From Cryptomeria japonica (Eukaryota; Streptophyta; Pinopsida; Cupressales; Cupressaceae), in contig NC_081415.1 of the NCBI RefSeq assembly GCF_030272615.1, forward strand, positions 260,958,425 through 261,022,424: a DNA stretch of 64,000 bases, written 5' to 3'. The translations under genes were made by a program, and so were the position numbers. Of the stretch, positions 14,301 through 29,300 are shown in pieces. Position 1 is the first letter of the stretch; every line of letters starts with the position of its first letter. The notes beneath the pieces were generated by a model. The model was not told the DNA's origin and ran no database searches. It saw nothing but the letters and a program-made list of their open reading frames with translations.

Positions 14301-17300
14301 GGATTTTGAACTGAAGTTCTTGATTCAATTCTAACAAGGATTTTTAAAAAAAAGGACAAAAAGAATAAGGTTTAGGAATTCTATTCTTTAGAATAGAATG
14401 CAAGAAATGATGAACAAATCCAATGGAATCCTACTAGGCACAAGGTCTCACCATCAAGTCGAACAATTTGACACAAGCTTAGTGCAATCATCTAAGGTAT
14501 ATTTCAAAGATCATTACCATCAAAAATTGATACCATTCAAGTTAATGCACAACAATGGACGTCTAACAATTGAAGTTATGCTCATAAAATTCTAGTTGAC
14601 CACGCAGGGCGCATTTACAATCAGCAAGAGGCTAGTGGTATGGATAAATGGATTCCACACAAATACATTCACCAAATTTCTTCATTCAATCTAACCATAC
14701 TTGAAAGCAAATTCTAATCTAATTTTCTAATCTAACTTGGAGGAATTGAGAACCTTGAATGCAAGACAACACTTCAACAAAAATCACCATCAATTCGAAC
14801 AACGATTTGTATTCAAATCTACAACATATACCAACAATTCTCAAAAATATCTCTTACAAATTAGAGGCAATGGGGTATATATAGAGCCTCAAAAGGAATG
14901 AATTGCTCAGATTGATTCAAGATCAACGGCCAAGATTACAAGATAAACCCTAATTAGGGTTTGTTACAACCACCATTACATTGGCCAATGAGAAACGAGG
15001 GTAAGTAAAATAATATTTGATGTAGTGCCACATGTCACTTGTTCCCTCCTTGAATGAATGTTGACTTGGTACCCTTTGATTGAACAAATGGTGACTAGGA
15101 TGCCACTTAAGCTTGCCTTATAGACTTGATCAATTTGCCTTGTACATTCTTCATCTTCATAATGTTTGGAATTCCTTATGATACTTTGCATTCTATCCTT
15201 ACGTTAAGGAAATTCAATGAACTGTTCCCTCCTTATGTTTCAAAAATTTTCCCAATCTTGGAATCCTGAAATATTTCCTTCCTTGCCGCTCTTTGATACC
15301 GAAATCCCTTGATGTAGTTCCTCATTTCTTGATGTGGAATCTTTTGTTCTCATCTTTTGAACTTGCTTTACTTCATTTGTTCATCATCAAGGTGAAGTCT
15401 TCTTCATGATTGATCTAGTCCGCATCTTCACCTTCGGAAATCCCTGTCCCGAAATCCTCTTCCAATCTTTTAAGTGTTGATCTTCCTCATAATAGCCTTG
15501 CAAAACAAACAAGCATTGAATCAAACACCTATGGGATAAACTTGATTTCAACTTTGGTGGGAAATCCATCCACATACGGACGGATCAGTTCTCAAAACAT
15601 CCACATTATCCCTATCCATTCTTTCACTTGGTAGAAATTTGATGCCTATCTGGACAAATTTGAATTGATTCATCCCTTGCGTTGTAATTTTGCCCTCAAA
15701 TGGAAATCCGACCCTCATCCAGACTCATTGTCCTTGAAAATTTTGTGTTGATTTCATCATCATTTGATGGAGTGGAAATTAGAACCTCATAGGGACTTTG
15801 TTCCCAACATTTGTCCCAACTTGTCCAGATAATTCCGATTAGAAAATTGTAACACCAATTCTGGAAAATGTTAAGGTTTGGATGGAAATCTGGAAAATTT
15901 TCCTCAAGAAAACCTAACTTTCAGACTTAGGATAAGTCTGATTGCAATAAATAAGTCTGAAGACACCCCTGTAAACTCAGAAAATCAAGTATTTGGAGCC
16001 CAAAAATGAATGTCTGGGTCTGGAAATGTCACTTGGAGGTCTGAAAACAATCAGAAAGTGACCGATTTTTTATATCAAAGTTGTAATAAAAGTCTGATTT
16101 TCTGAGGACTGAGTCTGAATACGCCCTCCAATGTCTGAAAATACTCATAACATGGTCGAAGTCTGATTTTCTAATGTTGAAGTCTGAATACACCCTCTGA
16201 AAGTCTGAAAATGGCTCCAAAATGTTTGAAGACACTTTGAAAATGATCCAAATCAATGGATGGAAGTGGTTACAGCCATATCACATGCTTGCACTTGAAT
16301 TATTTTGCCCCTCAAAACTCAGAAGTGGTCACATCTGGGCACAACTATGTGGCTGAGAAAGAAGTTTCAGTCTGAAGAAAACCTAGTATACTCAGAAAAA
16401 TATCAAAATTAGTGCTAGGAAGTATACCACAATTCTGAAAATGCTTGGAAAAGGGTGTGGAAAAGTCCATTTTTTAGTTCTTGAAGTCTAAAGACACCCT
16501 TCCAAGGTCCAACAATGGCTGCCCAATGTCTGAAGACAACCTGCAACTTCAATAAATCAGTCATTTAAACTTGTCGCAATCATAGGAAACACATGTATTT
16601 GATGGGTTTTACCTTCCCAAAGTGAAGATAGTCAAATCTAGGCACAAACAAAGGGCTGGTAATGAATATCTAAGTCTAAAGACAAATCTGAAAGTGAAGT
16701 TTCAGACTTAGATCAGCAATGGAAGCTTCACCAAATGCCCAAAAAACTCATAAGGATGATGCACAAAAGAAATTTCCCAAGTGTAGAGGTGGCTGGAAAT
16801 GAAGAATAAGTCTGAAGACAACCTCAAACTTCACACAAGCAATGGTGTACTCAAAAAATGCCTCCAAACCACTCTAAAATGACTTCCAAACAATATCGCC
16901 CAAGTGTGAAGATGGCTGGGAGTGAAAAGTTAAATCTGGAAATGCACACTTCAGCCAACAATGGTGCCCAGGTAAGTTCCAGCAATGGTGAAAAGCTCAT
17001 GTCTAAGTGTAATGGCAGCCCCTTAGCATCAATAAAGCTCATAACTATCACCAAAAATCACCCCCAAAGTGAAGCAACCAGCTTCCCAAACAAAATAGTA
17101 GCTCCTCCAATGGTGGCACCACCTATCAAAATCACCCAATGTGGTATGAATAGCCACAAAACTTGTTGTGACCTCTTTCCAATGGCATCGCCCAGGTGTG
17201 TAAACCTTCCAATCTGCAACTCCAACTCAAAAAATGGTGTCAAAATGACACTTAGGCAAAATCACCTAGCTGGGAAACTTCCAAGCAGCCACTAAAATGT

Positions 17301-20300
17301 CTTCAATCTGCCACTTAGCTGTCACAATCAGCACTTACATTATTATTTTAATGTTGGGTAGGCATACTTATTCATGTTTTTACCTTGCAACTTCACCACA
17401 CAAGCTATCTGGGATAAAACTTTGCCTTTATAGCCTGCCTGGGAAAATCGATTTGCATTAGACAAATAATTAATTATTAAATGATCATTGCAAATCATTC
17501 AATAATTGTTTTAAATAATTACATAATCATTCGAATGCAAAAACAATTAAATTTGGCCACTTGCATTAAACATATTTCAAATTTCGTTCAAATTTGGCTA
17601 GCTAGGGGAAAAACGTCCCATGTGTGGATAAAAATCCAAGTTGAAAATCATCACAAGGCATCACAATTGCCTTTTGGGGAAAAACAACCCCTATTTGGAT
17701 AAAAATCCATATCATCATTTATCATAAATCATATTTGGGGAAATTCGCCATTCATCAGGGCAATCATCCTCATAAAAATCCATTAAAATTGATCAAATTT
17801 CATCCACATTAAAGTCATCTGCATTTGCAAGGGAAAAACATGGGCCATCAGGACAGATTTCCAATACTTAATCAAAATTTTGCCTTCCTGGTGGAAAATC
17901 GCCCTCCATCAGGAACTTGAATGGGGGAAAAATAGGGTCCATCAAAAATCTAGTGGAAATTCATATCCCATCAGGATTTCGAGTGGGGGAAAATCATGGG
18001 TCATCGGAAATGTGGGGGGAAAAGCACCTCCCATCAGGAATTTTGACTTTTTGACCCTTAGAACATGGATTTTCATTAGGAATTTAATGAATTTTCCACT
18101 CAAAATCACCTAGACACTTCAAATTTCATTAAAATGCATCGGGACTTAACCAAATTTATCAAAACTTGAGCGAGAAGATAAGGATTTCATTAGGAAAAAG
18201 TGCACATTTGACTTGAATAACTTCCTAGGAGCAAGAAAGTAACTCTTGAAAGACCTCTTTGACGTTCACGCACCAAATATCACTAACTTAGACATATCTA
18301 AACTCATTCACGCTCAAAAGTCTACGCACAAGGCAAATCAAGGATAAATCTTGGAAGAACTCATCTTCAAAATGGAAAAGAACTTGTTCAATTCTGCCAA
18401 GAAGGAAATCAAGCTGAAAATTCAAATTAAGCACAAGTTATAAATAGTAATACCACAAAGAAGCTAGGTTCCTAAGGCGGCAAGAGGAATGAAAATATGC
18501 CACAACTAAACTCACGCTACGTCACACTTTTCCAATGGTTGTGCTAGCACAAGATTGCAATGAGGATGGTGAAGATAGTGTAAACGCGCAACAAAAAGAA
18601 AATATATTCAACTTAGTAAGAAAGTCATACTTTGTAGCTAGATTCTCTTATATATATTCAACACAAGCAATCGCATTGGTCAAGCAATACGGAGCATGGT
18701 TTTATCCAGTTCCCCAGATTCTCTTATTCGAGAATTTTTGGATTCGAAGGCTCCCCATACAGGCTGCCCAAGTATCCCTCAGATAAGCTAATCCTCTTAG
18801 AGGTGAACAGATAAGTGGGCGTGGCAACGAAGGCACGGTGAGATAGAAAGGTTGCAGGGGTCTCTTATTTGATGATGATCGGACAAAGGGATGTTTACAT
18901 GCAAACCTCTACCCAAGCAGAAAAGTCAGCAGATGAGTTACCCTGATATGGTGTGCAACAACCCACAAGCAAAAAAGGTTATGATCCTACTAGATTGGAA
19001 TAAAGGGCATGCATGAGGCAATACAGGAATAAAGCTAATATAGAAGACTATTGGGCCTATTGCAATGATGAATTTGATGTTCGAAGAAGAGAATGCTCCT
19101 GATTGAGTCTTAATCAAACAAGGATATATGAATTTTCTTGGGCGCTTGATCAAGTTGATGATGATGAGAATTGCTTGCAACACCATGTGTATGAATCCGT
19201 CAAAGATCGGTCGCCAACCTCAATCGATTAGTCATAGGATCTTGTCACTAGCTTGGATGTGATAATGATGGGACCCAAGAAGCATACAAATGCATGGATA
19301 CGTCAACGGACAGAAAGGATAATGCATGAAGGAATAAGACTTACGTATGACTTAATGGGAGACCTTGAATCGCATTCTTCAAAGAGCAATGAAGAAGCAA
19401 AGACTACAGCTCAAGAGGATGAAGGAGACGAGGACAGTGATGAAGAACTCCCATTGAGAAGGAAAAAGAAGAAAGTTGTGATAGAACGAAGACCCATAAA
19501 GAAGTCCAAGAAAAGGAAGGCCCCATCACCCGATGGTCATACTCATAAGAAGCTAAAGATAAGGACTTCAATTGCAACCACATCCCAAGAAGATTCTCTT
19601 GTTATCAAAAATACAATTAATAGAGAGTGTATGCCCACTCCTCCCATGCAGCAAATGGAAATAGTTTTCATAGAGGCAACCAATTCAAAAGAGTCGAATC
19701 TCCAACAAGAGGAAGTGCAAATTGTGGATCTAGAGGACCTTGCTAATGAGACCGAGGAAGGAGAAATCCCACCTGTAGGATGAAATAATAGAGGGGAAGA
19801 GATAAATAAAGAGACAAAGCAGCAAGAAACCAAGATGCACCGAGGGCTATTGAACACAGACGGTGAAAGTTTAACTGGAGAAAAAGATTAGTACACTGCC
19901 GAAAATCAGCCTTTCTCCATGGATAGCAAAGAGAATATAGACGCAGGATCAATTGCAGTCTCCTAGGAGCAAGGAAAAGAGATTCTGGTTACTACCAGAC
20001 AATCTGCACACCTTACTTGGTTGTAGACCCAAATCAAAGAAAAAACAGTGGAAGGGATATCATCCCTGAGCCTTGATGCCTTGTTCATGAGGGTAGGACA
20101 ACCCAAGACTAAAGAGAGAGAAACCCAAAACATATTCGCGAATAACCAGGGATGCAGAACAAAATTGGATTGTACACATAGCTGTTCCACATAGAGATAA
20201 GTCAGCTGAAGAGGTCACCCCTGCAGATTACAAAGTAGTATCATTTGGCATGGGGAAGGCAACAAGCGAACAATACTCAAGAGATTAAAGAAAGAAATGG

Positions 20301-23300
20301 AAGAAAAAGAGACGTACAAGGCCCGAGTTGAACAAGCTAAGAGAGATACATAGAACAAATGCTTAGGCCATTACAACAAGCAGAAGAATCCTACGTTCGT
20401 CCTGCCATACTTGCACAACAAACGACATCTGAATTTGAAAAGATGAGATCCAATGCCAAGGTAACAAAATCATAGTTCGAAAAATTAACTGCAAAAGGGA
20501 ACAATGTGCTCAAAGGATTGATGGTACTGCAACTAGGAATGGATCAACACCTCCAGTCAATAAAAAAGTTTCAGAGATCATCTTGCCAACATCAACAAAT
20601 CAATCAGCGGTGCACTTCCCCTTTTGACTGCTTTGGTTAAGACCTTCACAAGGATTCCTACTGGAAATTAGATTATAGAGCTGTATGAACTCAACACCAT
20701 CAACGAATGGTATTAGGCATTAACATTTAAAAGAGACATTGTTGTTACTATTGACAACGAATGGGAAGGATGTGATGATGCCATTGAGTATGTTAAAGAA
20801 AGTTGTTCCATACTCTTGGAGAGTGATTGGTGATAGGAATCCAGAGACGAGCATTGACACACTGAGAACTGTCTGCAGTAATCAGTTGTTGCACAAAAGG
20901 GTCCCATTCTCTGAAGATGACATGGAAACTGCCAGTAGACTGTATTGCAATGCATGCATATGATACCAATAAAATAGATTGGAATAAGCAGATAATGAAG
21001 GTGGACAACAGAATAGAAGCAAATCGATACAAGTTAAACACCACTTCCGTACCTCCTAAGCAAGAACTGAGGGCAATTCTACTAAAGTTCCAGGAATATG
21101 TGCAGGCAAAGATATATGGAAAGATTATTTAAAAAATGAAGAAGAATTTTTATTGTAAAAAGAAATATCAATTTTTGGCTAAAATAAGATAAAAAATACA
21201 GAGCACAAGTTTAGTTATTTCTTTAGCTAGAAATTTTGTCTTTTTGTGTCTTAAGCCCAGTGAACTTTGTCTTTTAGTGGGTTTAGTTGGAAAGTAGTTG
21301 GAAGGTGGTTAGGGTTTGATGTAAATTCTTAAATGAAGTTGTTGCAGTCTCTAAGGGATGAATCTAGGCCATTGAAAAAGGGTTAATCTTGATCATTCAC
21401 CCAAAACCTAAAAGCAATAAAATGGCATGCCCTCCTTCATTTTTGGCAAGAATTTTTAAGAAATTGTTGCAGAAACTCTAGTGAAATTGATACATAAGTC
21501 ATTGAAGTGGTGATCTATGTGTTATTCTCTGTGAGCACATGGTTCATACTTCTTCAAGTTAATTATTTTTTATTTCAAAGCAAATTAGAATGAAATAATT
21601 TCTGAATCAATATTTGATGAAACCTTGTTCATACCATTGGGGATTAGCTGGCTGTTAATTTTTGTGCATGGTTAGTCTAAACGTTTTTTAAGCTTCAATT
21701 CAATTACCGAATGTATGTATTGTATTGCATTGTATTTTGGGTTCAATATATATATTGGTATTTTGGGTTCTATTTACTCCATTGAAGATTGCATCTATTG
21801 TTTTAGGAATTGTTTCATTTATATTAGATTAGCTTTATAAACCCGTCTTTTGATACTTCTTTTAAAATCAATCTCAGAAGTTGTTTATAAAGCATCGTGC
21901 ATCTTGAAAATCAGATGTTTAAAAGGTCCTAAACCCAGAGAATTCGTCAATAGTTGCAATTGTAAAAAAACTTATCTAAAAGAAGACACATAGGTCCCCT
22001 CGTGATTAGAAAAAAATCACATAATCACTGAGGCTAGAAACCTTGAAGTTATCTTGTTTGGACAGTCAAAAGGCATACAAGAGTTCCTTATTCAAGAGAT
22101 AATAGGATATACTCTATGTATTTTATTCGGTGTTTTTAGAAGTGCAAACTTCCCCATCAACAAGACATATCCTCCATGTTGTGATTGCATCATCGAGGTT
22201 GTGATGCCCTTCTCCTTGTTGAGTTCTTTTCATCAATCTTGAAAAAGAAAACACATTGAATCATGGTTGTGAAAGGAACCCTATTGATGCAGAGGAAGGA
22301 CCTTTATAAAGACATCAACTCACAAATGACAATGTGTTTCTACAACTTCAACATAATTTGACTCATGGGCTTCCCAATAGGCCCTTGTCTTGGGAATCAC
22401 TTTAGGACGCTTGGGCATTACTATACTTGACCTTTTCCCATGTCATGAACAAACTTTGAAATGTAGCCTAAGGGACAATGAACAACTTCACTGTGAAGAC
22501 TTTCAGCAATACACCAACATTTAGGATTTACACCTATATTTGATTGCAACTAGGGATGACAACTTTTATGGAATTAGACCAAACCAAAAGACAAAATGTT
22601 TCAACCCTCAACCAATGACTTAAGGAGCCTTACACATCATATTTAAGTGATTTCATGGAGTATATGGTGGTGACACACAACAAACTATTGACTGGTCACT
22701 GGCTGGTCATCACTGTCCACACAGTCCTTTTACAACAGTCTTTATATTTTGACATATGGTTGCCACCCACGGCCACCCACACTTTGAGCATGTCTGTAGG
22801 ACCTTCACACACACTCCCAACACCTTCTCTAATCACAAGAAGCCCAAACTATGCACTATTACATTCAAATCTGGCCTTCTCTGTCTTGACAGTCTGATAT
22901 ACTAGGAAAATCAGACAATCTGTCAATTGGAAGCACATGCAATCTTCATCATGGAAACCTGCAAACTTGGAGCATGATAGAATACATAATTACAGACCTC
23001 TCCACCTATTTTGAGGATTTTTCAACGGTGGAGAGTGAAGATATACATTTATTTTACTCACTAGTTACCCTAGCTAGGGTTTCGAGCAGTTTTTACAAAA
23101 AAATTGAATAACTTTCACAAATCTCAATGAAAATTAATGAGACCAGAAGCAAATGAAAGCAGATTCACATGCCAACCAAGCCCAATTGGTTTCAGATCAT
23201 AATATGGACCGTACAGTCCGTACAAGAGGAAAGAGCAGTCAAAAACGTGAGAAATGCACTGAAAATGAGGTTTTCATTCATCAAACTTACAAAATCCAAC

Positions 23301-26300
23301 TTCTCCAACCCCAAATGCGAGTTGGAGGGCTACATTTATAATTTGCCATCATACCAAAGCTGCTTGACAACTTTTGCAAAATAGGAGATATTTTCCACAG
23401 CAAGTCGAATTGTGATATTGCTATCAGGATTCAACTATGTAGTTTTTGAGTCAAACTCATTGACCCATGATTCATGAGCATTGGTTCACAAGAACCCATC
23501 TCTCATGAGAATGAATGGAACACTTAGCACTCATTGCATCTAGGTGATGCTCACAGAGGTGAAGGATTGGCTTAACCTTGGAGGAAACTCCATGGTTAAG
23601 CACGCTTGAGTTGGAGTAATACTAGGATGGGTAACCTCCCGAGAACTCCCAATGCTTCACCTCTGTGAGCATAACCTAGATGCAATGAGTGCAAAGTGTT
23701 CCATTCATTCTCATGAGAGATGGGTTCTTGTGAACCACTACTCATGAATCATGGGTCAATGATTTTGACTCAAAAACTACAAAGTTGAATCCTAATAGCA
23801 ATATCACAACTTTTTGCAACTTTTACAATTTTTGACCAATGAACCTATAACTTTCCAAAATGGATCAACATGATCCCAAATGGTCATAAATGACCTTATT
23901 AGACTCAAAAACACCTATCCAACCTGCAAACCAAAAAGTGACAACAAAGCATGTTATGAGGCTCCCGATGCCCCTGCATCACCTATGTAAGTGCAAGAAG
24001 ACCATAATAAAATGAGAATTCAAGATATTGCATTATTAATTCATGCTTGACGAATTATGAAAGAATTTTCATGACAATCAAGGTTATGAAACAGATTTAA
24101 TCTTAAAATAACACAAGAATTCATTAAAAAATGTTTCATAAACCCTTCACAAATCTGGGAATGATGTCTCAGATCTGGAAAATGCTTGTAAATCAATGAT
24201 TTTTCTTCAAAATCACTCTCGTTCTGCTCACAATAGCAACACTTCTTTTCTTGTTCTTTTAAAACATCAAGAACGTCCCTCCTCCACTCAATTATTGGTT
24301 TGAAATCTGACTTTTTTGCATTGAATTCACACAAATGTTATATGTTAAGGTTATATAATGTATAACTATATATACATAGATGAAACATGCATATATACAT
24401 TATATTAATATGAAAACATAGATAAAGCATGTATATATAAATTATATAACCTTAACATATAACATGTGTGTTTAACTGATGCCCTTGTTTGACCACCAAT
24501 ATTGATAGTATTGATTAGTCTACACTAGCCGTTCCCATTGATGTTCATTTCCAGCCCAAGCATGTGAGTTGTGTGCCCCAATACAGGTTGTACCTCTTGC
24601 AGATCTCGCATGATCTGTGGGGTATGATTCCCTGCATTTCTCGGCCCCTTAGTTGCTGTTTGATGGTGTTGGTGGTGTATGTTGCTGCTGAGTAATGTTG
24701 GTAGGTGTTCTTTGATGTTTTGGGAAGGTGTTTGATGAATTTTGTAGCTGTTTTGACCTGCAATTAAGTTTGAGCTTTGCACAATGATTTCTAGACTTGA
24801 CATTGATCACTCCAGCACTTGTTTGCAAGTAGTTCATTGTTTCTTTTTGGTTGGAGGATATTTTATTAGTATTCTATTACTGTTATGAACTACAACCGCT
24901 TCTTTATGCACTACCAGGTTCTGGGTGTTTGTAAAATCAATTACCAGGCTATTGTTCATATTTCTAAGTGCTTTTGGCTATTATTCAGACCTGTTTACCC
25001 TTCATATCAGTGAAGGGTCCAATGTTGCAGACCTGCAAACACTTTTTTACACACTACCAAGTTCTGAGTGTTTGTGAAATTTATTAACAGGCTTTTGTTC
25101 ATTATTTGTAAGTGTTTTTGGCAGTGATTCAGACATGTTTATCACTCATATCAGTGAAAAGCCCAGCATTGTAGACCTATAATTGCTTTCATATGCATTA
25201 CCAAGTTTCGGGTGTTTGTGAAATTGAGTTGTGCTTGCAGCACCTATCCTAGCATTTTCCAGACTCTGTTGTAGTTAGAACTGACATGTAGTTAAAATGT
25301 TAATTAAATTTATCAAACACTTATGCACTATTGCTGAGGTGTGGGGGCTCCAAAAAGAAATTAAAAAAATTGTTTTTTCAAAGCATTTGAGTCTTTTTTT
25401 ATTTTTAAATGTGTTGGGAAAGCCATCCCTTGGACAGTTAGGGGACATCACAGGTGTCCCCAACTATCCCGGGGATGAGGGGATGGTCCCTCTAAGAATT
25501 GTTGTTGTCCCTGAATTTTCAAGATGTTTCCTAGAGAAACGCATTTTTTGGGTACGCGGGTGGTGATGTCCCTTGGTCGTCCCCATGTCTTCAAAATCTA
25601 CCTGGGATGGGGATGGTGGATTTAAGCCTGGGGACATGTCCCCAAGTGACGTAGCATTGTACATTTTCACGTTTTCCTTTTCAGATGTTATAAATCTCCA
25701 TAAAATTCCATTGTTATGCCTAACAAAATTTGACTCTATATGCTTTATGCAGTTTGTCCTAAGAGATCTTATCTACAAATACATCCTAAAACAATAAATA
25801 GCCACCCCTCTCAACATGGCTAGCAATGACTGCAACCAATGGATTCATCGTTCTACCCATTTGTGGCCCAAATGATGACAAGTGTCCTACACTGCCACAC
25901 ATCTTCAAAACCATCATTGATAACTTTTAGCAACTTTTGTCTCTCTAAATTTGGACTTGTTAGAGTGCCCATGAGTTTTGGCCTTGTATTATTTTTCTTG
26001 TGGACCTAAATTACAAAACTTATGTTATGACCCTCCTTTTCTCTTGAACATTTATTAATGTCTCATCACCATCAAACAAGTTTAGATCCTCAACCTGTCC
26101 TTTAACTTGGCAATTCATATGCTTCTCTGCTCACCATCAAGTTTCTGTCTTTGACGACTTCAATTTGTCTAGCCAGCTGCCAAAAAGTTCTTAGTAGAGC
26201 TTTGTCAATTTGTAGACTTTCAATGTGCTGAATGTTACTTTCATAGACAAATCTCCTTCTCTTGTGAGGAAGTCATTAGGCTCCATGTGGAGACAAACTT

Positions 26301-29300
26301 CGCTCCTAAGAAGGAGGCTTAGTCAACTCTTAGTTAGATTCTTCTATGACATCCTTCAACACCACCTAGTTGGCAAGATCCACACTTCCTCTGAAAAAGG
26401 TGATTGTCATGCAATCTCTATTTACCCCACATTCCTAAGGGGCATACACTTCAGTAGTTCTAACTAAACCTTTCCTTGGTGTGGACTCTAGTTCCAAGTT
26501 CTACTAATGTGCCAGCCTCAACTTTCACTTTACTTCGAAAAGAACTTTTAGAATTGGCCGCTGCTCAGAACCCTCAGTATTCCCTTCTTATTGCTCCACC
26601 AATACAAAAGACTGTCTGATTTCTAGGCAAACTTCCTAAAAGCATTGTCTTGTTTGGTGCTAGCTTCCAAATATTTCCTCTTCTTGCCAATAGCACATTT
26701 TCTCACAATGCCGAAAAATCATTTTTAATTGTGCTTTTCAGTGGCATTCAGAGTAGAGATATTGAAAGATAATGTACTGCATTACAAGAAGTCGCCTTAC
26801 GAGGAATCTATACATTTTATTTAATGGTTTATTGAACTCTTCAGTTGCAGCCAAGTTACCCCAAATAGAATCTGCAAAAATTTGGCTTTTCAGATTCTTC
26901 TTGGATTCCTCATACAAAGAGATCTTGCAAATAATTGAAGTCTCAAGTCAGCCTCCTCCTTGTTTCTTGGCCTTGACTAGCTCTCGAACTTGTTGACACA
27001 TTCACTCTTCAATATGGTTCCATCATTGTCATGTGCTGTCAATGATTATTGCTCACCAACTTCTGGTTCCACTTGATGTCTTCCTGATCTAACTTCTTAA
27101 AAACAACAATGCCAGAAACGTTGGCAACAATACGCTACTGTACCAAATAACTTTGCAAGCAAAAAGAAAATCACATAACATTAATGTAAACAGAAAAAAC
27201 TCAAGGGGCAATAACTTTATTACATTAAGTAGTGTAGTTTAAAATGTTTGGCATACAGAGAAAATATTACATCAGCACCCTTACCCTAAAAACTGACTTA
27301 CTATCGCCAATAGTGGCATGTTGTGATTGTTAAGTTGTTGTGTTGTTGTTCTTGCCATCAAGGTTCAAATCCCACCGGTTCATAGCTCCAGGTTAAAAGC
27401 ATTTACCTCTTTAAAAAAAACTGACTTACTATCTATGAGACCAAGCAATTCTTTGATAAGACAAAACTGTTGGTCCAACCATCCAAAAATACAGAGTGAC
27501 AAATTCCCTATTAAAGACAACAAAACAATATTTAACATAACTAAGCCATCTACAAAAACAATAACTTTATTCGGTAACAATGACTGACTCTGGAAACATT
27601 ATTGAAGATCAGTAATGCGCTCACAATTTGCATTTTCAACCACATTGAGGCACACCATTTAGGAACATTCCATTATGTATATGTGCTTCACTATTTCCAA
27701 CCTCGCTTGAAAGCAATCAAAAGCATATGGTGTAAGTCAATAAAAAACAACTTATATCTCAAGGCATTGGTTCTTTTCTTTTGAAATTTTCCTTCGTTAT
27801 TTATTATCTTATAAAATGTAATTTGCTATACATCATAAGTTTTTGATGTTCCAGAGAATACAATACTTATGATCACTTACATGTCCAGAGAATACTATGT
27901 CCACACCAAACTCATACAAAAGGTGTTCCATTTCTTGCCTCATACACTCAAACTCTTGGTAATGTGAAGAATAACTATTATACCAAGGTGGATGCCATGA
28001 TGCAACAAGCCATGGTGTAACTTGTCGATCTACATTTGCCAAATCTTTCTTTAGCCATTTATATTGCATTCCTATTTTCAGAAAAGTACCAAAAACATTA
28101 GATCTTTTTAAAATATATAATTTTTCACATCATTTCGACGATTCATACATTATATAGTAAAATAGAGTTCCAAAAATTCCTACAATGATTATTTAATAGT
28201 TAAAATTGATATTTTGAAGTTAAAAATTAAATTTTGAATGTTAAGTTGACAAACTTCACATATGTTGAAAACAACTAAAAATGGACTATTCAGCATACCG
28301 AGTTTTCCAGAATAATGTTAAAATTGGACATTATTTTACCAGTCTTGTTGTAGTCAACGTATGCTCCTAGCATGATGAAATGTATTCCGCCCATGTTGAA
28401 AGAATAATAGAAACTACTGATTGAGCCACATTCCCGAGACGGTACAGAAAATCGGGCCTTGTAAGAGGTAAAATTAGCTCCTTTTGCTTGAGGCTCTATT
28501 TCATGATTTCCTTCTATCACCATCATGGGCACCCTTGAGGTCAGTGGCTCCATAAACCTAAGCACGACGAGGCAATTGGTTAATTGGGAGGATAACAAAA
28601 TCTTCCATTTGTTACAATAATATGATTTTCAATTGGCTCCTCTAAGTGAAATATACATAAAGCACGAGATAGTGAACTTTGTAATCAACATCAAAGGACA
28701 CAATTAGGGTAGGAAAAAGTGGTCATCCCCCAATGATATTTAAGAAGAGCAGAAAAAGACAATAGAATATGTGAACTCTTACTTGGCTGAGCTGATATAC
28801 CATCAATTTGTTGATAATATTGAAAATTGAAATATAGAATGTATGCTTTAAGTCTGCACATTCAGAGCTCAAGCATAGCTTGGTAATCACTGAATGAACT
28901 ACTGTGAGTTTATCTATCAATTATGGGACGGCTAACATAGGCTGGAAATGCAGCTGAGGCAATTCGGGACACCCCTTTGATAGCTGGAACTGATACCATG
29001 GTTCATTTAACTCTTCTAAATCTGAATATCATTCAAATCTGCACTTTTTGCACAGTAAACTCTAGCTATAGCAGCAACTCCCCCTAATTCCTCCTCATAA
29101 TGCCATGGCCCACTCTAAAAACAAAGAAAATTGTATATATATGTAGTGGCTAGGAAGTTAGGGTCTTAAACCTTTCCTTAAATGCATCAACTCCTTCAAA
29201 CTCCCTTCCTACAGCCTCACGGCCCTATCTCTCCCTCCTGCAAGACCAACCATAATAAACTGTAAACTGCCTTCAACCTTCAATAAACTCTACACACCTT

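Noticed and set aside
19253-19783. 176-codon open frame as an independent nuclear protein gene
   Set aside because: It sits exactly where the charged linker of the decayed ORF-family member 2 belongs, with matching blocks on both sides.
23556-23664. Functional 5S rRNA gene
   Set aside because: The first 40 positions are replaced and shortened, many paired bases differ, and it stands alone rather than in an array.
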